A stretch of DNA of 64,000 bases, taken from Dyella acidisoli. GTDB lineage: Bacteria; Pseudomonadota; Gammaproteobacteria; Xanthomonadales; Rhodanobacteraceae. The stretch covers positions 53,981-117,980 of the forward strand of contig NZ_BSOB01000003.1 in the NCBI RefSeq assembly GCF_030160295.1, in the 5' to 3' direction. Under the pieces are notes generated by a model. That model saw nothing but the letters and a program-made list of their open reading frames with translations, was not told the DNA's origin and did no database searches. The position numbers were made by a program, and so were the translations under genes. This document shows, in pieces, positions 9,118-16,952 of the stretch. How positions within the stretch are numbered: the stretch's first letter is position 1; every line of letters starts with the position of its first letter.

Positions 9118-9621
9118 TTACTCCCCTTCCGGCTTCGGCGCAGATGCCAGCGATTGCAGCAATGCCGGATCGTTGATGGCCTGGGCGATGAGTTTTTCCG
9201 CGCCGGCCTTGCCGTCCAGATACGTGCCGAGGTTGGCGAGCTGGGTGCGCGCTTCGAGCAGCTTGGCGACCGCTCCCACCTTGCGCGCGACAGCCGCAGG
9301 CGAGAAGTCGTCCATGCTTTCGAAGGTGATATCGACATTGAGGTTGCCTTCACCGGTCAAGGTGTTGGGCACCGCAAAGCTCACGCGCGGCTTCATGGCC
9401 TGCAAGCGGCTATCGAAGTTGTCGACATCGATTTCCAGCGCTTTGCGTTCCTCGATCGCTGGCAGTTCGGCGTTGTTGGAGCCGGACAGGTCGGACATGA
9501 CGCCCATGACAAAAGGCACCTGCACCTTTTTCTGTGCGCCATAGACCTCGACGTCGTATTCGATCTGCACACGAGGCGCGCGATTTCGCGCGATGAATTT
9601 CTGACTACTTTGTTTTGCCAT
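9118..9621 (-). CDS. tssB: T6SS sheath small subunit TssB (VipA)
   Basis: A 167-residue TssB. It begins MAKQSSQKFIARNRAPRVQI and has VPFVMGVMSDLSGSN, FDSRLQAMKPRVSFAVPNTL and the mid-protein LNVDITFESMDDFSPAAVA typical of the family, with helices at the C-terminus that pair with TssC. It is the first structural gene of the operon. A clear AAGGAG ribosome site precedes ATG 9621. The promoter should lie in the AT-richer 9622-10117 region. Confidence 0.97.
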   Translation of the reverse strand: MAKQSSQKFIARNRAPRVQIEYDVEVYGAQKKVQVPFVMGVMSDLSGSNNAELPAIEERKALEIDVDNFDSRLQAMKPRVSFAVPNTLTGEGNLNVDITFESMDDFSPAAVARKVGAVAKLLEARTQLANLGTYLDGKAGAEKLIAQAINDPALLQSLASAPKPEGE

Positions 9622-10117
9622 ACGACGTCTCCTTGTAAAGGATCAAAAACTACAGAGGTACTGCAACATTCGAATCCACCCACCGGGTCCGGCGGTTTAC
9701 AGCCAAATGACAGACGTGAGTCACCCGACGGAGCAAACTTTGCAACCGACATCCGAGGTGAAACAAAGCGGCTAACGCGGCTCCCCCCGGGGCCTGCATA
9801 GCAAAGGAGGACGCACCGTAACCGCCGCAGAGTCATGCGTTACGACGCGTAAAAAAAGAGTCCCTGTTACCCGCCTAAATTTATGCTTAATCACACCAAC
9901 TGGCAACGCTTATCTGCGCTGTGAAAATCTGGTGAAAACCCGTCGACATTTCCGGCATATTTACGACAACCCCCTGATTAATCACGAATACCTTTTCGAG
10001 ATTTTGATCTCACCTGACGCGTCTAATCGCCGATGTCTTGCAACGGCGCGCCATCGCCACTAAAGCCCCTGATCACAAGCTTGCCCATGATGAAAACGCA
10101 TCGATGGAACACCATCA
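9622..10117 (-). promoter_or_regulatory. 496-bp upstream region of the T6SS operon
   Basis: No convincing gene lies here. It separates the lipoprotein gene ending at 10118 from tssB and must hold the tssB promoter unless transcription reads through. The part around 9840-10020 is clearly more AT-rich than its surroundings. I searched by eye for a GG-N10-GC sigma-54 element and found no good one. Small ORFs here look like chance. Confidence 0.5.
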
Positions 10118-10681
10118 TCACTGGTTGGCCGAATCATCAATGCCCTGCAATGGTATGGGCTGGTCCTCGTAGCGCCCGAGACCCATCCGTTTCATCAGCG
10201 CCGACATACGCGGTCCGTCATGAGGAAAACCCGCAGTGAGTTCCTTGCCTTGTGGATCGAACAGGCGCCCCCATTCACGCGACGTACCCTCGCAATCGGG
10301 GCGCAAATCGCTTTCCGTACAGACATAAGACACATAGATGTATGCCTTGCCGTCGGCAGACATCAGGCACGTCCAACCGCTCACGGCCGCATCCAAAACC
10401 TGTGTGTTTTTCAGGAATGGCTGGCGCAATGGACGGCCATCGTGGTGCAACCCAATGGAACCATTCGATCCGGGCCGCTGCATCGTGATGCGCTGCGAAA
10501 GCGGCTGGAAGTCCTGGTCTGGCACGTCGAGATACACCGTTTCGACCGTCAGGCTGGCACCACCGCAGCTCAGGTGACCGGTAGCTGTGATTCGTTTGGG
10601 CGCCGCAGGTTGAGGACTCGCATGCACGCAACCGGCAGCGAGGATGGCGACCAGAAATATCAGAGAACGTCGCAGCCTCAT
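10118..10681 (-). CDS. Lipoprotein, candidate immunity protein of the adjacent lysozyme-like effector
   Basis: A 187-residue protein with a charged N-terminus (MRLRRSLIF), a hydrophobic core and the lipobox-like LAAGC at residues ~14-18, so probably lipid-anchored and periplasm-facing. The mature part has cysteine pairs (LSCGG, WTCLM, YVCTESD, PDCEG) and alternating beta-type segments. Its ATG overlaps the TGA of the upstream lysozyme-like gene by 4 bp (ATGA), so the two are translationally coupled. A periplasmic anti-muramidase is what a T6SS peptidoglycan-hydrolase effector would need. The immunity role is inferred from position and localisation; I recognise no named immunity family. Confidence 0.7.
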   Translation of the reverse strand: MRLRRSLIFLVAILAAGCVHASPQPAAPKRITATGHLSCGGASLTVETVYLDVPDQDFQPLSQRITMQRPGSNGSIGLHHDGRPLRQPFLKNTQVLDAAVSGWTCLMSADGKAYIYVSYVCTESDLRPDCEGTSREWGRLFDPQGKELTAGFPHDGPRMSALMKRMGLGRYEDQPIPLQGIDDSANQ

Positions 10682-11127
10682 GACTTGCGCGCTTCATTGG
10701 CATACTTGGAAAAGAGCGTTCGTGCCTCATCCATGGTCATTTTCGATTGCGAACCACCGGGTAGCGATGTCCATTCCTTGCGCAGCAGAGGAATCGCCAG
10801 ATCGATGTCCCCCTGTTGCACGTAACCAAGCGCGTGACGACTGCGTAATTTCTCGACGGCCAGCTTGTCCTGCGATGCCTTGGAAAAATCGGTCACGATG
10901 CCGCGCTCCCTCGCTTCTTTCCATGTCGCGTACAGAATCTGATACGCGCCGGCCGCGGTCGAGGTACGTCCCCACGCAGTCACGGCCTTGTTCGGATGCT
11001 TGCTGGTATCGGTGAAACGCTGCTGACCGCCGTACAGCAGAAAATAAACGTCGTCGCTATCGGAATGGTGTTCCGCGAAGCGGATCAGCCTTAAAAACGC
11101 GGCTACGTAGATGTCATCGTCGGTCAT
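10678..11127 (-). CDS. Lysozyme-like (GH104-type) protein, candidate T6SS effector
   Basis: This 149-residue protein from ATG 11127 (MTDDDIYVAAFLRLIRFAEH) resembles lambda-type endolysin/GH104 transglycosylases. It has a helix with a likely catalytic Glu in RFAEHHSDS, then YFLLYGGQQRFTD, HPNKAVTAWGRTSTAAGAYQ, SQDKLAVEKLRSR, the GDIDLAIPLLRKEWTSLPGG stretch and a C-terminal helix. There is no signal peptide, unlike a housekeeping periplasmic lysozyme but as expected of a T6SS cargo or phage endolysin. The frame extends to 11202 but the first 25 residues look non-coding. The next gene overlaps by ATGA and encodes a lipoprotein. No holin or other phage gene is nearby. Confidence 0.8.
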   Translation of the reverse strand: MTDDDIYVAAFLRLIRFAEHHSDSDDVYFLLYGGQQRFTDTSKHPNKAVTAWGRTSTAAGAYQILYATWKEARERGIVTDFSKASQDKLAVEKLRSRHALGYVQQGDIDLAIPLLRKEWTSLPGGSQSKMTMDEARTLFSKYANEARKS

Positions 11128-11341
11128 ATCATCCCTAACAAACCACCCAGATGCTTTCGTTGCAGACGGTCGACGGCCGAGGCAACAACAGCTGCGCCAC
11201 ATTCCTTACGCAGGATGCGGACTGTACCGACAAACGAAAAAGCAGCGCAAGTACCTACACGCTTGTGCGCCACCTCTCGCCAAATTCAATGCACGACAGT
11301 CGACAACTTTGCCCGAGCTGATGCACTGCCGTCCCGAAATA

Positions 11342-11560
11342 CTACGTCTCGGGTACGTAACGATGGTTTTTCACCATGGACGGATCGACCTCAAGCGGTC
11401 GCGAGAAATCGGCGACTAGCAAGCCTTCGGAACTGAAGTGTTCGCGCTCGAGGGCTTCCCAGGTAAGCCAGACGTTGGAATGTTCGGAGCCCGAGCCGAC
11501 GGATGACGAACGAGAGCGGCAGGGATAAACGGTCATGGTGGGCTTGATGCGTGTCTGCAT
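11342..11560 (-). CDS. Small hypothetical protein upstream of the effector gene
   Basis: A 72-codon frame with codon use like real genes here (G or C mostly in third position). Its C-terminal part, VWLTWEALEREHFSSEGLL, looks structured. I do not recognise it. An overlapping frame starting further upstream encodes a signal-peptide-like stretch (LAGCFMLMGNAYA, just before 11560), so the true gene may be a small exported protein broken by a frameshift near 11558, or this ORF may stand alone. It lies 214 bp upstream of the lysozyme-like gene on the same strand. 11128-11341 holds nothing I can support. Confidence 0.4.
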   Translation of the reverse strand: MQTRIKPTMTVYPCRSRSSSVGSGSEHSNVWLTWEALEREHFSSEGLLVADFSRPLEVDPSMVKNHRYVPET

Positions 11561-11663
11561 AGGCGTTTCCCATCAACATGAAACACCCGGCCAGTCGGGC
11601 CGGACGAAGCATGGAAGTTACCGCGACCTGCGTGTGAATTACCAGCATCCACGGGCACAACAC

Positions 11664-11927
11664 TTATTTAAGGTAGCTCCTGAGCACGGCCACAACCGGC
11701 GCAAGTTCTTCCGCCTGTTCCGCGTGATCTATCTGCAGGTGTGAACGCAAATGCCCTTCCAACACTTCCAGGATCAAGCCGTTCACCGCCCCGCGCACGG
11801 CTGCAAGCTGCTGCAGCACGGCGCCGCACTCGGCCCCCTCGGTAAGCGCACGCTCGAGCGATTGCACTTGCCCGCCAATGCGGCGAACGCGCGTCAGAAG
11901 TTTTTTGTCCTGTTTTACGTGCGACAT
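11664..11927 (-). CDS. dmeR: Metal-sensing repressor of the FrmR/RcnR family (DmeR-like)
   Basis: An 87-residue all-helical repressor: MSHVKQDKKLLTRVRRIGGQ, then a Cys in GAECGAVLQQL, then EGHLRSHL. The likely metal ligands are His3, Cys34, His59 and His63, matching the His-Cys-His-His pattern of RcnR/DmeR nickel or cobalt sensors. The frame continues upstream to 12077 across the divergent gene, but ATG 11927 gives the family N-terminus. It is divergent from dmeF with a palindromic operator between, the known DmeR-DmeF arrangement. Choosing among RcnR, DmeR and FrmR rests on this neighbour. Confidence 0.88.
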   Translation of the reverse strand: MSHVKQDKKLLTRVRRIGGQVQSLERALTEGAECGAVLQQLAAVRGAVNGLILEVLEGHLRSHLQIDHAEQAEELAPVVAVLRSYLK

Positions 11928-11940
11928 TTGGCCCCCTCGA

Positions 11941-11959
11941 TATACTGGGGTCCAGTATA
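11941..11959. promoter_or_regulatory. Palindromic operator between dmeR and dmeF
   Basis: TATACTGGGGTCCAGTATA is a perfect 8+3+8 palindrome in the 49-bp gap between the two start codons. Sites bound by RcnR/DmeR-type repressors have the form ATACT, a G/C tract, then AGTAT, so this is a strong candidate for the shared operator. Confidence 0.85.
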
Positions 11960-11976
11960 AGCCCGGAGAGGGTTCG

Positions 11977-12918
11977 GTGAACGATACATTCGATCTGGCG
12001 CACAGCCACCAATTCAACCAGGGCAACGTTCGCGGGGAAAAACGCACCCGCGCCGTCGTACTGATCACAGCGGCCATGATGGTGGTGGAGATCGTCGGGG
12101 GCTATGCGCTGAATTCCATGGCCTTGCTCGCCGACGGCTGGCACATGAGTTCGCATGCCTTGGCGATGGGCATGTCGCTGCTTGCTTACGTGCTGGCCAG
12201 ACGCTATGCCAATGATCCGCGTTTTACGTTTGGCACGTGGAAAGTGGAAATCCTTGGCGGGTTCAGCAGCGCACTGATGCTGGCGGTGGTGGCAGTGTTG
12301 ATGCTTTATCAGTCGGTGGAGCGGCTGCTGACGCCCGGACCAATCCATTACGACGAAGCCATCGTCATCGGCGTGCTCGGCTTGATCGTCAACGTGGCAT
12401 GCGCATGGCTGTTGCGCGACGAGCACGATCATCATGGACATGATCATCACGAACATGGCCATGAACATGCCCACGTGCACCACCACGGTCATCACGATGT
12501 GAATCTTCGATCCGCGTATATCCACGTGATCGCCGATGCCGCCACGTCACTGCTTGCTGTGATAGCGCTGCTGGGCGGCAAGTTTTACGGCGCCGCCTGG
12601 CTTGATCCGGTGATGGGTGTAGTCGGTTCGTTCCTGGTGGGACGCTGGGCGGTGAGTTTGCTGCGCGAATCAGGACGGATCTTGCTGGATGCGGAAATGG
12701 ACGCGCCGGTCGTGCAGGAAATTCGCGAAGTCGTGGCGGAACAATTGCCCACCGCGCGAATCTGTGATCTGCACGTGTGGCGCGTCGCACGCGGAAGCTA
12801 CGCGTGCATCCTGGGCATCGTTACCAACGAACCCGTGTCGCCTGCCGAAGTGCGTGAGCATCTTTCGATTCACGAGGAACTGGTGCACGTGACAGTGGAG
12901 ATTCAAAAGGCCGCGTAG
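11977..12918 (+). CDS. dmeF: CDF-family divalent metal efflux transporter DmeF
   Basis: A 313-residue cation diffusion facilitator starting at GTG 11977, 5 bp after a GGAGAGG ribosome site. It has about six membrane helices and metal-site motifs DGWHMSSH and HVIADAATS. A long His-rich cytoplasmic loop of HD/HE/HG repeats lies at residues ~148-175. The C-terminal domain (LDAEMDAPVVQEIREVV, ICDLHVWRVARG) is the CDF cytoplasmic dimerisation domain. The DmeF subgroup exports cobalt and nickel in known cases. The longer reading frame from 11878 would overlap dmeR and is rejected. Confidence 0.93.
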   Translation: MNDTFDLAHSHQFNQGNVRGEKRTRAVVLITAAMMVVEIVGGYALNSMALLADGWHMSSHALAMGMSLLAYVLARRYANDPRFTFGTWKVEILGGFSSALMLAVVAVLMLYQSVERLLTPGPIHYDEAIVIGVLGLIVNVACAWLLRDEHDHHGHDHHEHGHEHAHVHHHGHHDVNLRSAYIHVIADAATSLLAVIALLGGKFYGAAWLDPVMGVVGSFLVGRWAVSLLRESGRILLDAEMDAPVVQEIREVVAEQLPTARICDLHVWRVARGSYACILGIVTNEPVSPAEVREHLSIHEELVHVTVEIQKAA

Positions 12919-12956
12919 GTTTGCATCCCAACCGACAAAGGCGTGCGGATATCCCT

Positions 12957-12988
12957 AAAAAAGCCGCGCAGTCCATTGCGCGGCTTTG
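12957..12988 (+). terminator. Rho-independent terminator after dmeF
   Basis: AAAGCCGCGCA pairs with TGCGCGGCTTT around a 6-base loop (GTCCAT). The A-run before and T-rich tail after make it usable in both directions, so it may also end the convergent small gene at 13010-13279. Confidence 0.85.
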
Positions 12989-13009
12989 TATCCAAACACT
13001 ACATATCCA

Positions 13010-13279
13010 TTAATGCTTGCCGTGACTCTTGGTGGTATGGCTCTTGCCGTGCGTCGCGCCGGTTACGCCCTTTCCTTTGGCCTTGCTCTGCGCTACATCG
13101 CTCACCGCTGGACCTACGCGGGTATCGCTCGACTTCGCCTGGGCGGCTGCGGCCGATACCGTGTCACCGTGGCTATCCCGATTCATTCCACCGCCTGTGC
13201 CATGGCCGTGCGATTGCGGCGCAGCAAATGCGCTTGTTGCAAAGCCGAATGCCAGGGCGGCAAGAAGCATGGTACGCAT
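13010..13279 (-). CDS. Small secreted His/Lys-rich protein
   Basis: An 89-residue protein with a clean Sec signal peptide (MRTMLLAALAFGFATSAFA, cleavage before APQS). The mature part has low complexity: rich in Gly, Ser, Lys and His, with HGHGTGGG near its start and HGKSHTTKSHGKH at the end, and no Cys. Such chains are expected to be disordered and can bind divalent metals. It is convergent with dmeF and shares its terminator, so a link to metal handling is possible but inferred only from composition and position. Confidence 0.7.
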   Translation of the reverse strand: MRTMLLAALAFGFATSAFAAPQSHGHGTGGGMNRDSHGDTVSAAAAQAKSSDTRVGPAVSDVAQSKAKGKGVTGATHGKSHTTKSHGKH

Positions 13280-13508
13280 GATGATGCACCTCAGTTGGAT
13301 GGATACCGCTCAAGCGGCGGACCAACGGTAAGACCAGGAAGCTCGCCGGCAGCTGAATTTTTGAGGCGGCGGCTGAACGTCGGGCAGTCGGGCGTATATG
13401 TCAGCGTGGCGTAAGCCTCCCCATCTGTCATCGTGGCCCAAATCGACAGCGATTGGTCCCTTGTTGCTCTTAGTGATGTGCGTCCCATTCCGTTATCTTT
13501 TTTTACGC

Positions 13509-13566
13509 ATCATCGGATGCCATGTCTTGTTGCCTAGGAACCAGCAAGTTCATGGCATCCGATGAT
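13509..13566. repeat. Long hairpin with T-runs on both sides
   Basis: Perfect 16-bp arms (13509-13524 and 13551-13566, core CATCGGATGCCATG) are flanked by a T-run to the left (13498-13504) and TTTTACTTTTTT to the right. It looks like a terminator yet lies between two divergent genes, so it may insulate them or be a remnant of a small mobile repeat. No gene is supported in the rest of 13280-13704. Confidence 0.75.
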
Positions 13567-13704
13567 TTTTACTTTTTTGGTCGTTCCGCTCAGGGGCGTA
13601 CAGCATTGCGGCAGCGCACAGTCCACCCGCCAGCGGCGGACTGGCCGAATGTTCCATTACCCGCGATTTCGCTATAGTTCGCCCCGCAACAGGGGATTTT
13701 TGGG

Positions 13705-14229
13705 ATGTCTATGAATACTGGCCAGCCGCAATCCACAGAGGACGGCAGGCTCCGCGCAGGGCCGCAGGGCACGCAATTGCTGTCCGCCGCGGAAATGCAA
13801 CAACTGGCTTTGGAAGAAACACTTGCCTCAAATGGCCGGGCTTCCTCGCACAAGCCGGTACTGGAAGGTACCCAGGGCTCGCTCAAGGGCAGCCGCTTCA
13901 CCTTGCTCCAAGGCCGCCAAACCATCGGCCGGCGCGGTGACAACAACATCGTCGTCAACGATCCCAGCGTGTCGGCCACGCATGCCTGGATCATCAATCA
14001 GCACGGCCATTACGTGCTGATGAACACACTTTCCACCAACGGCACCTTCGTCAACGACAAACGCATTCACGAAACGGTGCTGACACATGGCGACCGGGTG
14101 CGTTTCGGCCAGGCCGAATTTACCTTCCTGACCCACGAGCAAGGTTCGTCGGCACGACGCTATATATATGTCGCAGCCGCGTTGCTGGGACTGGCCGCGC
14201 TGGCGGGTGCCATCTGGTGGATGGTCTAA
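13705..14229 (+). CDS. FHA-domain protein with a C-terminal membrane anchor
   Basis: A 174-residue protein. Residues ~1-55 are low-complexity. Residues ~65-135 form an FHA phosphothreonine-binding domain with TIGRRGDNNIVVNDPSVSATHA and STNGTFVNDKRI. One transmembrane helix follows RR at the very end (YIYVAAALLGLAALAGAIWW). FHA proteins read phosphorylation by Ser/Thr kinases. The kinase gene starts 10 bp downstream, so the two almost surely work together, probably as a threonine-phosphorylation switch for the nearby T6SS. That link is inference by analogy with PpkA/Fha systems. Confidence 0.9.
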   Translation: MSMNTGQPQSTEDGRLRAGPQGTQLLSAAEMQQLALEETLASNGRASSHKPVLEGTQGSLKGSRFTLLQGRQTIGRRGDNNIVVNDPSVSATHAWIINQHGHYVLMNTLSTNGTFVNDKRIHETVLTHGDRVRFGQAEFTFLTHEQGSSARRYIYVAAALLGLAALAGAIWWMV

Positions 14230-14239
14230 CCGCACGCGC

Positions 14240-15943
14240 ATGAGCCAGGCCACGCCGGCTACGATCGGGCGTTATCGCATCGACGGCATCCTCGGCGAAG
14301 GAGCCATGTCGATCGTCTATGCCGGCTTCGACCGGGAAATCCAGCGGCAGGTGGCGATCAAATGCCTGCACGACAATTTCGCCGACGATCCCGACTACCG
14401 GAAGCGCTTCCTGGTGGAGGCGCGTGCCGCCGGACACCTTACGCATCCGCACATCGTCACGATCTTCGACACGGGCGAAACGGAGGACGGCCGTCCTTAC
14501 ATTGCCATGGAGAAGTTGTCCGGCGAATCGCTCGCCGACCGCGTGGCATCACAAGGCCTTCCCCCGACATCGGTGGTACTGGAACTGGTCGGCCAGCTCG
14601 CGGCGGCATTGCATTACGCGCATTCGCAAGGCGTGATCCATCACGACATCAAGCCCGACAACGTCATGCTGCTCGACGGCTGGCGGCACGTGAAGATCGC
14701 GGATTTCGGCATTGCCGAACGCCGCTCACCGCGCGCCCGGCCATCCGGTGCGGCGCTGGGAAAGATCGGCGGCACGCCGAACTATATGTCGCCCGAGCGT
14801 TTGCGCGGCGAGCGCGCCGGCGCCAGCAGCGATCTGTTTTCGTTGGGCGTGGTGCTGTTCTGGCTGGTCACCGGCCGGCTTCCATGGACCTATTCCGGTG
14901 ACGTGCAACGCTTTCTGAGGCAACGCCAGCGGCTGCCCGAACCACCGATCAAGCCGCACGACCCGTCTACACCGCCGATCCTGATCGACATCATCCGCAC
15001 GCTGATGGCACCGTTGCCGGATGCGCGTTATCAATCCGGCGCCGAAGTGGCGGAAGACTTGCGCCTGGCGCGACGCAGTTATGAGCGATCGCGTGAAGAA
15101 CTGCCCCACCCTCGCCTGCAATCGTTGGGACTGCGCTGGGCGAGCGTGCTTGGCGCCACCGTGGTAGCGGTCCTGCTGCTCGGCATGTTGGCCATTTACG
15201 GCAAGCAGCACGTGGCCGTTACCGGTCTAGCGGAGGACTTCGGCAGTTCACTGGGACAGATCATTGCGCGCAGCGCTGCCGAAAACATCGTCATGGGCGA
15301 CCATGCCGGTACACGCGCACTGGTGCAAGACATGGCGCGCAACGAACAGCTCGATTACCTCGCCATTGCCGATCGCGACGGCAAGATCATCGCCAGCACC
15401 CAGACTGGCGAAAACGATCAGATCTTGCCTGCAGCAACGGGCGACGCGCAGCAACAGATGCTCAATGGCATCACCAGCTACCGCGCGCGCCTGGAAGGCA
15501 CGCATGGTTTGCAAAACACACTCGTGTTCGACGTGCCAGTGCGATATCAAGCCAAGGTCGTGGGTCGCTTACGACTTGGTGTGAGCCAGGTGCCCTTGCA
15601 AGCTGCGCAACACACAACCATTGGCGTCATCGCCTTGGTATTGCTGACAACCCTGGCGTCGGTGCTCGTTGCCGCTTACTGGCTTTTCCGGCAGTTACGC
15701 GGCTCGCTTGATCTGCTCGTTGCATCACTGCTGCGCGTCGCGCGCGGTGATTATCAACATCGCATCCGCATCGTTCGCCGCGACGAACTGGGCCGGTTGT
15801 TCGCTGCATTCAATCTGATGGGCGAAACGCTTGGCACGCATCGCGATGCGCACGCCGCACCTGAAGTGGTTCACAAGCACGAGCCAGTGAAAGCGCAACC
15901 GACGCAGTTGCTGGTTGTGCCAAGCGCGGATGAAAAAGCGTGA
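14240..15943 (+). CDS. Transmembrane Ser/Thr protein kinase with sensor and HAMP regions (PpkA-like)
   Basis: A 567-residue protein from ATG 14240; the upstream extension overlaps the FHA gene and is not kinase-like. Domains: kinase (~10-275) with glycine loop GEGAMSIV, Lys41 in VAIKCL, catalytic loop GVIHHDIKPDNVMLL, DFGIAE and GGTPNYMSPE. Then a membrane helix (~300-320), a periplasmic sensor of about 130 residues (AIADRDGKIIAST suggests a Cache/PAS-like fold), a second helix, and HAMP (~480-535). The catalytic HRD is HHD, a non-RD variant. It resembles kinases that gate T6SS through FHA partners; the actual target is unknown. Confidence 0.9.
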   Translation: MSQATPATIGRYRIDGILGEGAMSIVYAGFDREIQRQVAIKCLHDNFADDPDYRKRFLVEARAAGHLTHPHIVTIFDTGETEDGRPYIAMEKLSGESLADRVASQGLPPTSVVLELVGQLAAALHYAHSQGVIHHDIKPDNVMLLDGWRHVKIADFGIAERRSPRARPSGAALGKIGGTPNYMSPERLRGERAGASSDLFSLGVVLFWLVTGRLPWTYSGDVQRFLRQRQRLPEPPIKPHDPSTPPILIDIIRTLMAPLPDARYQSGAEVAEDLRLARRSYERSREELPHPRLQSLGLRWASVLGATVVAVLLLGMLAIYGKQHVAVTGLAEDFGSSLGQIIARSAAENIVMGDHAGTRALVQDMARNEQLDYLAIADRDGKIIASTQTGENDQILPAATGDAQQQMLNGITSYRARLEGTHGLQNTLVFDVPVRYQAKVVGRLRLGVSQVPLQAAQHTTIGVIALVLLTTLASVLVAAYWLFRQLRGSLDLLVASLLRVARGDYQHRIRIVRRDELGRLFAAFNLMGETLGTHRDAHAAPEVVHKHEPVKAQPTQLLVVPSADEKA

Positions 15944-15952
15944 AGCTTGTAG

Positions 15953-16020
15953 GCTGGGATGCCAATCCCAGCATCGCGATCTATGTATGCACGGCAAGGT
16001 TGGGGTTTGCACCCCAACCT
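15953..16020. repeat. Two GTAGG-family hairpins between convergent genes
   Basis: GCTGGGAT/ATCCCAGC at 15953-15972 and AGGTTGGGG/CCCCAACCT at 15997-16020. They fill the gap between the kinase stop and the convergent lipoprotein stop and may terminate both. Related palindromes recur at about 17163-17192, 36785-36832 and 53900-53935. Confidence 0.75.
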
Positions 16021-16022
16021 AC

Positions 16023-16952
16023 TTAATACTGTTGCAGCCGTTGCTTGAGCTCCAACGCCCGCGTGCGATAAACAACCGCCGGCTCGTACCCCGGATCAAC
16101 CACCAGGATGCGATTCCACAACGCAATCGCCTGGTCCAGATGCTGATCCAGATAAAACACCATGGCCTGCTGATGCGAATTGGCCACCCAAGCCCGGCTT
16201 AAGGCCGCGAAGGTAGGGTCCGAAGACTTCAGCTGCGGATTCAAGGTCAGCGCCTGATCGAACAACGCCAGCGCCTGGTCATGATGCCCTTGCCGATACA
16301 GGGCAATGCTTTGGTTTTCCAACTGCTGCGCGCGCAGCGTTGGCGGTACAACCACCGGTGCTACGGGTTCGGCGAGAACTGCTGCAGGAGCGCCACTAGG
16401 ACTGGAAGATGGCGTAGGCGTCGCTGCAACCTCGGCACCATTCGATGACGCGGGCATCTGCAAGGTGGAGCCCACGCGGATCAAGGCGGGATTGGTCGAA
16501 CCGTTGTAGCGCGCAAGTACCAGGAACAGATTCGGGTCGCCCAGATATTTGGCGGCCAACGTGCTGTACGACTCTCCCGACTGCACCACGTGCGGACTGG
16601 ATACCGTGCCGAGCGCCTGTTTCGGGTCTTCGGTCAGCTGACGCAAAAAGAACTGCGCGGAGCGATCATTCGGATGATCCTGCAGATACTGCCGCAGCGC
16701 CTTCTCACCTTCCGCGTAGTGACCGTTTTGCAAATCGCGGTTGATGATCGCCGAGAGCGACAACCGTGACGAGGTTTCGCCGGAGACGGTTTCCGAGGTG
16801 GCAGATGTCGCACCGTGTACAGTGGTGGACGGTTCGCTACCCTTCGGCTTAAAGCTCACCTTTGCGCAACCACCCAACAAAACCACGCCTAGCAAACCGA
16901 CTGCCATCGCCCAGGCGCGCACTGAGATAAAGCGAGCTTCCCTATAAATCAT
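16023..16952 (-). CDS. LysM- and TPR-containing lipoprotein
   Basis: A 309-residue protein from ATG 16952 with a lipoprotein signal (MAVGLLGVVLLGGC). Residues ~60-110 contain a TPR-like repeat (NGHYAEGEKALRQYLQDHP). A LysM domain follows (VVQSGESYSTLAAKYLG to VGSTLQMPA), then a Pro/Ser/Ala linker and two C-terminal TPRs (ALYRQGHHDQALALFDQAL). LysM suggests peptidoglycan contact at the cell envelope. It is convergent with the FHA/kinase pair; LysM-TPR lipoproteins occur beside T6SS kinase genes, but the role here is unproven. An earlier in-frame start at 16997 is possible. Confidence 0.85.
   Translation of the reverse strand: MIYREARFISVRAWAMAVGLLGVVLLGGCAKVSFKPKGSEPSTTVHGATSATSETVSGETSSRLSLSAIINRDLQNGHYAEGEKALRQYLQDHPNDRSAQFFLRQLTEDPKQALGTVSSPHVVQSGESYSTLAAKYLGDPNLFLVLARYNGSTNPALIRVGSTLQMPASSNGAEVAATPTPSSSPSGAPAAVLAEPVAPVVVPPTLRAQQLENQSIALYRQGHHDQALALFDQALTLNPQLKSSDPTFAALSRAWVANSHQQAMVFYLDQHLDQAIALWNRILVVDPGYEPAVVYRTRALELKQRLQQY

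Noticed and set aside
8545..9801. 418-codon plus-strand ORF
   Set aside because: Antisense to tssB/tssC; rich in Arg, Leu and Val from reversed GC-rich codons, with no domain.
9622..10117. Sigma-54 promoter for the T6SS operon
   Set aside because: A GG...GC candidate near 9740 has a 9-base rather than 10-base spacing, so it is not supported.
10678..11127. Phage lysis gene / prophage remnant
   Set aside because: The protein resembles lambda-type endolysin, but no holin, spanin or other phage gene is near and it is coupled to a lipoprotein next to T6SS genes.
13291..13488. 65-codon minus-strand ORF
   Set aside because: No family resemblance and no good ribosome site; it lies in the upstream region of the small secreted protein.
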